Shown here: positions 6,345 through 11,253 of the stretch, piece after piece
Layout of the letters: each line of letters opens with the position of its first letter
Numbering within the stretch: position 1 is the stretch's first letter
Source of the DNA: Natronohydrobacter sp.
GTDB lineage: Bacteria > Pseudomonadota > Alphaproteobacteria > Rhodobacterales > Rhodobacteraceae
Direction: 5' to 3'
DNA length: 11,253 bases
Assembly (NCBI GenBank): GCA_007118445.1
Contig: SKRP01000042.1
Coordinates: 1 to 11,253 of the forward strand
Position numbers and translations under genes: made by a program
The notes under the pieces: model-generated
Told to the model about the DNA's origin: nothing
What the model saw: only the letters and a program-made list of their open reading frames with translations
Database searches by the model: none

Positions 6345-7517
6345 TCAGGCCGCAGCGGCATGGGTGCCGGCCCAATGCCCGGTAGCCAGACAGGCGGTCA
6401 GCAGATACCCCCCTGTCGGGGCCTCCCAGTCGAGCATTTCACCGGCGGCGAAGACACCGGGCCAGTCACGCAGCATCAGCGCTTCGGTCAGGGCCGCACG
6501 GGGGATGCCCCCGGCGGTCGAGATCGCCTCATCCAGCGGGCGCGGGCCAAGCAGCGGCAAGCGCAGCGCCTTGAGCTGCGCCGGATCGGCAGGGATGTCG
6601 CGCGCACATTCCAGCGCCAGTGCGAGCCGCGCGCCCCCCAGCCGCAGGGCGCGGCGCAGCCGGTTGCCGAGCGACAATCTGACCGGCTGGCGCGACAGCC
6701 GGGCCGCGATCACATCGGGGTCCAGATCGGGGAAAAGATCAATCTGCAGCGCCGCCCCTTCGCGCAGGGCGCGCGACAGCGCATAGATCGCGCCGCCTTC
6801 GATCCACCTTGCCGAGAGGACGCATTCCGCGCGGACACTCTGCTGACCCGCGCGCAGCTCCGCCCCCTTGATCGGCTGACCGAAATGCGGGGCCATATGA
6901 GGCGACCAGGCCACGCGAAACCCCATATTGGCAGGCTGAAACGGGCGCAGCGGGATGCTGCGGGCCGCAAGATGCCCCGCCCAGGCCCCGTCCGATCCCA
7001 ACCGCGCCCAGCTGGCGCCGCCCAGCGCCAGAACCGTGACCTGCGGGCGCAGGCTGCGGGGGCCTTGCGGCGTGGCAAAATCGAACGCCCCGCCCTGCCA
7101 GCGCCATCCGCGCCGCAACCCCACCCCCATCTGTTCCAGCCGCGCCAGCCAGGCGCGCAGCAGCGGTGAGGCTTTCATCGCTTCAGGAAAGACCCGGCCC
7201 GAAGATCCCGTGAACAGCGCCTGCCCGAGCCCTGTGGCCCAGTCGCGTATCTGCGCAGGGCCGAACGCGTGCAGCATGGGCGAAAGCCATTCGGCGGCCT
7301 CGGCATATTGCGCGATCTGCGCATCGAGCGGGGCTGCATTCATCAGGTTCAGCCCGGATTTCCCGGCCATGAGAAACTTGCGCGCAGGCGAGGGCTTGGC
7401 CTCGCAGATCACTACCTCCCGCCCTGCCCCGGCCAGCGCTTCTGCGGCCATGAGCCCCGCCGGACCAGCGCCTATCACAAGTGCATCTATGGGTTCGCAG
7501 CAGGTCATTTCACGCAT
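6345..7517 (-). CDS. FAD-dependent flavoprotein, HI0933-like / TIGR03862-type
   Basis: A 390-residue cytoplasmic flavoprotein of the HI0933-like NAD(P)/FAD-dependent oxidoreductase group, closest in feel to the TIGR03862 subfamily, whose substrate is not known. The N-terminal Rossmann dinucleotide fold shows V-I-G-A-G-P-A-G (14-21), with the acidic residue E39 closing the FAD-ribose site. Next comes the family motif A-R-K-F-L-M-A-G-K-S-G-L-N-L-M-N (45-60), then a central T-V-L-A-L-G-G-A-S-W segment. The C-terminal FAD-contact stretch (about 352-382) is G-V-F-A-A-G-E-M-L-D-W-E-A-P-T-G-G-Y. Length fits the family. The start at 7517 is not certain: a second ATG three codons later (7508) is equally possible, and neither has a strong ribosome site. 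It is divergent from the gene at 7605 with only 87 bases between, so the promoters probably overlap. It probably acts alone. Confidence 0.88.
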   Translation of the reverse strand: MREMTCCEPIDALVIGAGPAGLMAAEALAGAGREVVICEAKPSPARKFLMAGKSGLNLMNAAPLDAQIAQYAEAAEWLSPMLHAFGPAQIRDWATGLGQALFTGSSGRVFPEAMKASPLLRAWLARLEQMGVGLRRGWRWQGGAFDFATPQGPRSLRPQVTVLALGGASWARLGSDGAWAGHLAARSIPLRPFQPANMGFRVAWSPHMAPHFGQPIKGAELRAGQQSVRAECVLSARWIEGGAIYALSRALREGAALQIDLFPDLDPDVIAARLSRQPVRLSLGNRLRRALRLGGARLALALECARDIPADPAQLKALRLPLLGPRPLDEAISTAGGIPRAALTEALMLRDWPGVFAAGEMLDWEAPTGGYLLTACLATGHWAGTHAAAA

Positions 7518-7604
7518 TAACAGAGTTTTGAGGGTTCGGCCTTATTGTGAAAGAGCGCGCGAGACCACATAATTCAAAGGAGCCGTTGTCGTCAAAGACC
7601 AGTA

Positions 7605-8342
7605 ATGACCGATCTGATTGTAAGCTCTTATAACATCCACAAGGCCGTAGGCACGGATTTGCGTCGCGATCCTGCGCGAACTGTGCAGGTGATAAACGAG
7701 TTGGGCGCCGATATTGTCGCCCTGCAGGAGGTGGATCGTCGCTTCGGGGATCGCAAGGGCGTGCTTGACCCTGCGACACTGCGGCAGGAAACCGGGCTGA
7801 GCCCGATCACGCTGACCGATCGGCTGGGCGCGAAGGCGCACGGGTGGCATGGCAATCTGTTGCTGCTGCGCGGGGCCGAGATTGAAGAGGCCCGTGCCGT
7901 GACCCTTCCGGGGCTGGAACCGCGCGGCGCGATCGTGGCCGATATCCGGATGAATGGCCAGCCGCTACGCGTGATCGCGGCGCATCTGGGTCTGCTGCAC
8001 CAGTCGCGCCTGCTGCAGGCAAGGTTCCTGTCGAAAGAAATCGAAAGCGGCGATGGCCGCCCAACGCTGGTCATGGGGGATTTCAATGAATGGCGGCTGG
8101 GGGCCGGGTGCTCGCTCATGCCGCTGCGGCGTGAATTGCGCGCGGTAAAACGCTCCGCCGCGACCATCGCGAGTTTCCCGGCGCAGATGCCGATATTGCC
8201 GCTCGACAGGATCATCGGCTGCAGGCGTGCTGAAGTCATGGACCTGCGCGCCCATGACACGGCCCTGGCCCGCCGGGCCTCGGACCATCTTCCGATCCGG
8301 GCCGGTCTGCGGCTTGAAGCGGCGCATAGCGCCGTGATCTGA
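7605..8342 (+). CDS. Endonuclease/exonuclease/phosphatase (EEP) family metal-dependent hydrolase
   Basis: A 245-residue protein of the EEP superfamily, which includes DNase I, AP endonucleases and inositol-phosphate or sphingomyelin phosphodiesterases. All catalytic motifs are visible: Y-N-I-H-K (Asn10), L-Q-E-V-D (metal-binding Glu42), A-A-H-L-G (His127), M-G-D-F-N-E (Asp159, Asn161), L-D-R-I (Asp201) and S-D-H-L-P (Asp227, His228). The enzyme is therefore expected to be active on a phosphodiester, but the substrate cannot be read from the sequence. There is no signal peptide. The ATG at 7605 is the only standard start before the conserved region. AAAGGAG lies 22 bases upstream, too far to serve it, so initiation may be weak. 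In many Rhodobacteraceae a phospholipase-D-like gene accompanies such a gene; here none follows. Confidence 0.88.
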   Translation: MTDLIVSSYNIHKAVGTDLRRDPARTVQVINELGADIVALQEVDRRFGDRKGVLDPATLRQETGLSPITLTDRLGAKAHGWHGNLLLLRGAEIEEARAVTLPGLEPRGAIVADIRMNGQPLRVIAAHLGLLHQSRLLQARFLSKEIESGDGRPTLVMGDFNEWRLGAGCSLMPLRRELRAVKRSAATIASFPAQMPILPLDRIIGCRRAEVMDLRAHDTALARRASDHLPIRAGLRLEAAHSAVI

Positions 8343-8761
8343 CGGACAGGCGCTGCGGCAGACAAGCGCGGCTGCGGGGGGCGCGAAACCCGAATACGCA
8401 TCCCTTGCACCGGGTGCGCGGCTTGTGAATGCGGCGCAGTCGGGTGATCGCCAGGGTCGTTCAGGGCACGTAGCGCGCACATGCAAGAGGGTCCAGCGGG
8501 CCGGGATGCGAAAGCAACCGATCAGAGCGGGCCGTGTGAATGCCGATGCGTGCAGCCTGATCAAGCGGGTGAAAGCGTGCCATGGGCGTCGTGCCCCCAC
8601 GCAGAAGACTATGGGGCCGACAGTGATGCGCGCTTGTCGAAAAGATGCAGATAGGCGCAACTTGCTCTGCTGCCATCCAACGGGCCCGCCGCGCGGCACG
8701 CATTGCAATACACTGCTCAGCGGATAGACACATTCGCAGGAAAGGGCACAGGCGGCACCGC
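8343..8761. other. Gene-free stretch between the EEP gene and the miaB promoter
   Basis: About 420 bases without a recognisable gene. Frames are open on both strands (plus 8425-8727; minus 8461-8733), but their translations are rich in Arg and Cys, have no ribosome site and resemble nothing I know. A 6-bp hairpin (CGGCGC-ATA-GCGCCG, 8320-8334) lies just inside the end of the preceding gene but has no T run, so no good terminator is seen. The stretch could hold a small RNA or the remains of a lost gene; I see no positive sign of either. Confidence 0.45.
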
Positions 8762-8790
8762 TTGCTCTATCTTGCTTGCAGGGCTATGTG
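8762..8790 (+). promoter_or_regulatory. Predicted sigma70-type promoter of miaB
   Basis: TTGCTC (8762-8767), a 17-base spacer, and TATGTG (8785-8790). Transcription from about 8797 would leave a leader of about 30 bases before the miaB start. Spacing is optimal and both boxes are partial matches. No other candidate lies as close. Confidence 0.4.
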
Positions 8791-8826
8791 ACCCCGATCA
8801 GAATTGCCGCGCAAGAGGGGGCCCCG

Positions 8827-10146
8827 ATGGCCGATCCGAAGAAGCTGTTCATCAAGACCTATGGCTGCCAGATGAATGTCTATGACAGCGAACGCATGGC
8901 CGAGGCGCTGGGGGCTTCGGGTTATGTCACGACCGAGCGCGCAGAAGATGCGGATATGATCCTGCTCAATACCTGCCATATCCGCGAAAAGGCCGCCGAG
9001 AAGGTCTATTCCGAACTGGGCCGGTTCAAGCCGCTGAAAACTGCAAATCCGGACCTCAAGATCGGGGTGGCGGGCTGCGTGGCGCAGGCCGAGGGCGAAG
9101 AGATCATGCGCCGCCAGCCATTGGTCGATCTGGTGGTCGGCCCGCAGACCTATCACCGGCTGCCTGCGATGGAAGCGGTTGTGCAGGCGGGCGGCCGCGC
9201 GGTCGATACGGATTTCCCCGAAGAGGACAAATTCGAGCATCTGCCGAAAGCCCCGCGCGCCAAGCGCGCGCCCGCGGCCTTTCTGACCGTGCAGGAAGGC
9301 TGCGACAAATTCTGCGCCTTTTGTGTGGTGCCCTATACGCGCGGGGCGGAAGTCTCGCGGCCCGTTGCGCGCGTCCTGCGCGAGGCCCGCGATCTGGTGG
9401 AACGCGGCGTGCGCGAAATCACGCTTCTGGGCCAGAATGTGAATGCCTATCATGGCGAGGGGCCGGAGGGCACATGGGGGCTGGCACGGCTGATCCGGGA
9501 ATTGGCAAAAATCGACGGGCTGGCGCGTATTCGCTTCACGACCTCGCACCCCAATGACATGGAGGATGACCTGATCGCCGCGCATGGCGATGAGCCAAAG
9601 CTGATGCCCTATCTGCATCTGCCGGTACAATCGGGCAGCGACCGGATCCTGAAAGCCATGGCGCGCAAGCACACGGCGGAAAGCTATATCCGGCTGATCG
9701 AGCGGCTGCGCGCGGCGCGGCCGGATCTGCTGCTTTCGGGCGATTTCATCGTGGGGTTCCCGGGCGAGAGCGATCAGGATTTCGAGGACACAATGGCGCT
9801 GGTGCGCGAAGTGGGCTACGGGCAGGCCTATAGTTTCAAGTATTCCGCACGGCCCGGCACCCCTGCCGCCGAAAAAACGCCGGTGCCGGATGATGTGGCC
9901 AGCGACCGTTTGCAGCGCCTGCAGGCGTTGCTGACCGAACAGCAACGCGCCGCACAAGCGGCCATGGTCGGGCGCGACGTTTCAGTGCTGTTCGAGAAGG
10001 CTGGCCGACTGCCCGGTCAGATGGTGGGTAAATCAGATTACCTGCATGCGGTCCATGTGACTGATCCGCGCGCGGAAGCCGGTCAGATCGCGCGGGTACG
10101 GATTATCGCCTCGGGGCCGAATTCCCTGGCGGGTGAACTGGTCTGA
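8827..10146 (+). CDS. miaB: tRNA-2-methylthio-N6-dimethylallyladenosine synthase MiaB
   Basis: This radical-SAM enzyme adds a methylthio group to N6-isopentenyladenosine at position 37 of tRNAs reading UNN codons, giving ms2i6A. The protein has 439 residues, normal for the family. The N-terminal methylthiotransferase domain carries the three cysteines of the auxiliary iron-sulfur cluster: Cys14 (T-Y-G-C-Q-M-N), Cys50 (L-N-T-C-H-I-R-E-K-A) and Cys84 (V-A-G-C-V-A-Q). The radical-SAM cluster motif C-x3-C-x2-C is Cys159, Cys163 and Cys166, followed by V-V-P-Y-T-R-G. The barrel continues to about 375 (L-P-V-Q-S-G-S, G-F-P-G-E) and ends in a TRAM RNA-binding domain (about 378-439). The ATG at 8827 is chosen because AGAGGGG lies 6 bases upstream and the family starts here. 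A longer frame from 8776 starts inside the promoter. miaB, not the ms2t6A enzyme MtaB or the ribosomal-protein enzyme RimO, is supported by the T-Y-G-C-Q-M-N and H-I-R-E-K-A motifs. Confidence 0.97.
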   Translation: MADPKKLFIKTYGCQMNVYDSERMAEALGASGYVTTERAEDADMILLNTCHIREKAAEKVYSELGRFKPLKTANPDLKIGVAGCVAQAEGEEIMRRQPLVDLVVGPQTYHRLPAMEAVVQAGGRAVDTDFPEEDKFEHLPKAPRAKRAPAAFLTVQEGCDKFCAFCVVPYTRGAEVSRPVARVLREARDLVERGVREITLLGQNVNAYHGEGPEGTWGLARLIRELAKIDGLARIRFTTSHPNDMEDDLIAAHGDEPKLMPYLHLPVQSGSDRILKAMARKHTAESYIRLIERLRAARPDLLLSGDFIVGFPGESDQDFEDTMALVREVGYGQAYSFKYSARPGTPAAEKTPVPDDVASDRLQRLQALLTEQQRAAQAAMVGRDVSVLFEKAGRLPGQMVGKSDYLHAVHVTDPRAEAGQIARVRIIASGPNSLAGELV

Positions 10147-10175
10147 CACCGTGCCTGCGCTAGATATTGTGTCAG
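10143..10175 (+). repeat. Inverted repeat across the miaB stop codon
   Basis: CTGACAC (10143-10149, containing the TGA stop) is repeated inverted as GTGTCAG (10169-10175), with a 19-base loop. No T run follows, so it is not a convincing terminator. It may be a weak attenuating hairpin between miaB and phoH, or chance. Confidence 0.25.
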
Positions 10176-10285
10176 CGGTGTGATATTTCGCCTGATCTGT
10201 CTGCATTCGCGAAATGAATCCTTGCGCGATGCCGGGTCCATTGGCACCATCACATCAGGAACACGCGGCCCCATGCGCCGCATAT

Positions 10286-10292
10286 GAGGAGG
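10286..10292 (+). promoter_or_regulatory. Ribosome binding site that fixes the TTG start of phoH
   Basis: GAGGAGG, 6 bases before the TTG at 10299, is the strongest ribosome site in this part of the window. It decides the non-standard start, since no ATG occurs in frame near the beginning of the conserved protein. Confidence 0.75.
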
Positions 10293-10298
10293 ATCTGC

Positions 10299-11253
10299 TT
10301 GGGCATCAGCGCCTTGACCCCGCCATCCGCCGCGACCGCTGCCTCTGTGTCGCAGATCGAATTCGCCGATAATCGCTTGCTGATCGAGCTTTGCGGCGAA
10401 TATGACCGGAACCTGACCCATCTGGAAAGTCATCTGGGGGTGCAGATCGTCCGTCGTGGCAACCAGCTTGACATCATGGGGCCAGAGGACGCGCGGGCGC
10501 ATGTCGTCAAGATCCTGGAGGCGCTTTATCAGCGGCTGGAAGAGGGCCGCAGGGTCGAGCCCGGTGATGTGGCCGCGCTGATCCGCATTTCCCGCGAACC
10601 GGACCCCGAGGATACGAGCGAAGAGCAGCTTGAGATGTTCCGCACGGGTCGGCTGGAAATCCGCACGCGCAAGAAGATCATCTCGCCGCGCACCAAGGCG
10701 CAGCAGGACTATACCCGCGCGCTGATGGCCAATGTGCTGAATTTCGGGATTGGGCCTGCCGGGACCGGCAAGACCTATCTGGCCGTGGCGGTCGCTGTGC
10801 AGATGATGTCGGACGGGCTGGTCGAAAAGATCATCCTGTCGCGCCCGGCGGTCGAAGCCGGCGAAAGGCTGGGCTTTCTGCCCGGCGACATGAAGGAAAA
10901 GGTCGATCCTTACATGCAGCCGCTTTATGACGCGCTGAATGATTTTCTGCCCGCGCGGCAGCTGCAGAAGCTGATGGAGGAACGCAAGATCGAGATCGCG
11001 CCGCTGGCCTTCATGCGCGGGCGCACCTTGTCGAATGCCTTCGTTGTGCTGGATGAGGCGCAGAACGCGACCGAGATGCAGATGAAGATGTTCCTGACCC
11101 GTCTGGGCGAAGGCTCGCGCATGGTGATTACCGGCGACCGCTCTCAGGTCGATCTGCCGCGCGGCGTGCAATCGGGCTTGCGGGCGGCAGAGCGGATCCT
11201 GGACGGGGTCGAGGGGATCAGCTTCAGCTATTTCACCTCTGCCGATGTGGTGC
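10299..11253 (+). CDS. phoH: PhoH-family ATPase (3' end outside window)
   Basis: A cytoplasmic ATPase of the PhoH/YbeZ type, linked in the literature to RNA metabolism with the neighbouring endoribonuclease YbeY. The first 318 codons are present. An N-terminal KH-like RNA-binding region (about 20-95) has the L-E-S-H-L-G-V-Q-I segment. A charged linker follows, then the ATPase domain with Walker A G-P-A-G-T-G-K-T (152-159), the S-R-P-A-V-E-A-G-E-R-L-G-F-L-P-G motif, and Walker B V-V-L-D-E-A-Q-N (D252, E253). Further on is T-G-D-R-S-Q-V-D-L-P. The start is TTG at 10299. The gap to miaB is 152 bases, so the two may be co-transcribed. The family usually ends about 10-20 residues beyond the visible part, so little is missing. 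In relatives ybeY, a CorC-like gene and lnt tend to follow. Confidence 0.95.
   Translation, partial: MGISALTPPSAATAASVSQIEFADNRLLIELCGEYDRNLTHLESHLGVQIVRRGNQLDIMGPEDARAHVVKILEALYQRLEEGRRVEPGDVAALIRISREPDPEDTSEEQLEMFRTGRLEIRTRKKIISPRTKAQQDYTRALMANVLNFGIGPAGTGKTYLAVAVAVQMMSDGLVEKIILSRPAVEAGERLGFLPGDMKEKVDPYMQPLYDALNDFLPARQLQKLMEERKIEIAPLAFMRGRTLSNAFVVLDEAQNATEMQMKMFLTRLGEGSRMVITGDRSQVDLPRGVQSGLRAAERILDGVEGISFSYFTSADVV

Noticed and set aside
6090..7169. A 359-codon plus-strand frame opposite the flavoprotein gene
   Set aside because: Shadow of the flavoprotein reading frame; the product is Arg/Gln/Pro-rich with no family resemblance.
8461..8733. A 90-codon minus-strand frame in the gap before miaB
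   Set aside because: Cys/Arg/His-rich translation of no known type, with no ribosome site; the overlapping plus-strand frame is equally open, as expected by chance in GC-rich DNA.
8767..9957. A 396-codon minus-strand frame opposite miaB
   Set aside because: It mirrors miaB codon bias. miaB has every catalytic cysteine, and the antisense product has no recognisable domain or ribosome site.
10083..11171. A 362-codon minus-strand frame opposite phoH
   Set aside because: Antisense shadow of phoH, whose Walker motifs and ribosome site are clear.
1..11253. Search by eye for tRNA genes, CRISPR arrays, insertion-sequence ends, transposases, integrases or phage genes
   Set aside because: None seen. 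Gene content is chromosomal housekeeping with consistent base composition.

Overview
The window looks like ordinary chromosome from a GC-rich alphaproteobacterium, most likely a member of the Rhodobacteraceae (Roseobacter/Paracoccus/Rhodobacter relatives). The grounds are strong GC bias at third positions, an alphaproteobacterial-type Smc with a short hinge, a BA14K-family secreted protein, and miaB followed by phoH. This placement is an inference from protein character, not from a marker-gene comparison.

Layout: (1) The 3' third of argF (ornithine carbamoyltransferase, +) enters from the left and ends at a strong hairpin terminator. (2) Convergent to it is a ten-helix membrane protein (-, 375-1586) resembling the TsoY-type family, with a Cys-Pro-Gly motif; an AT-rich inverted repeat sits between its promoter region and its ribosome binding site. 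(3) Divergent from it is smc (+, about 1789-5232), the chromosome-condensing ATPase, followed by a perfect 12-bp hairpin terminator. (4) Convergent to smc is a small secreted His-rich BA14K-family protein (-, 5303-5659). It has a leader of about 180 nt with a good promoter, nested inverted repeats and sequences complementary to its own Shine-Dalgarno. (5) About 470 bp with no recognisable gene. (6) An HI0933-like/TIGR03862-type flavoprotein (-, 6345-7517) and, divergent from it, an endonuclease/exonuclease/phosphatase-family protein (+, 7605-8342). (7) About 480 bp with no recognisable gene except a miaB promoter. (8) miaB (+, 8827-10146), the tRNA methylthiotransferase, then phoH (+, from a TTG start at 10299) running off the right edge; in relatives this cluster continues with ybeY.

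The genes are mainly housekeeping (arginine synthesis, chromosome segregation, tRNA modification, RNA metabolism) interspersed with poorly characterised ones. There is no sign of a mobile element, CRISPR array, phage or defence island, and no multi-gene novel system. The most interesting material is non-coding: the leader of the BA14K gene, the inverted repeat in front of the TsoY-like gene, and the ambiguous start of smc.
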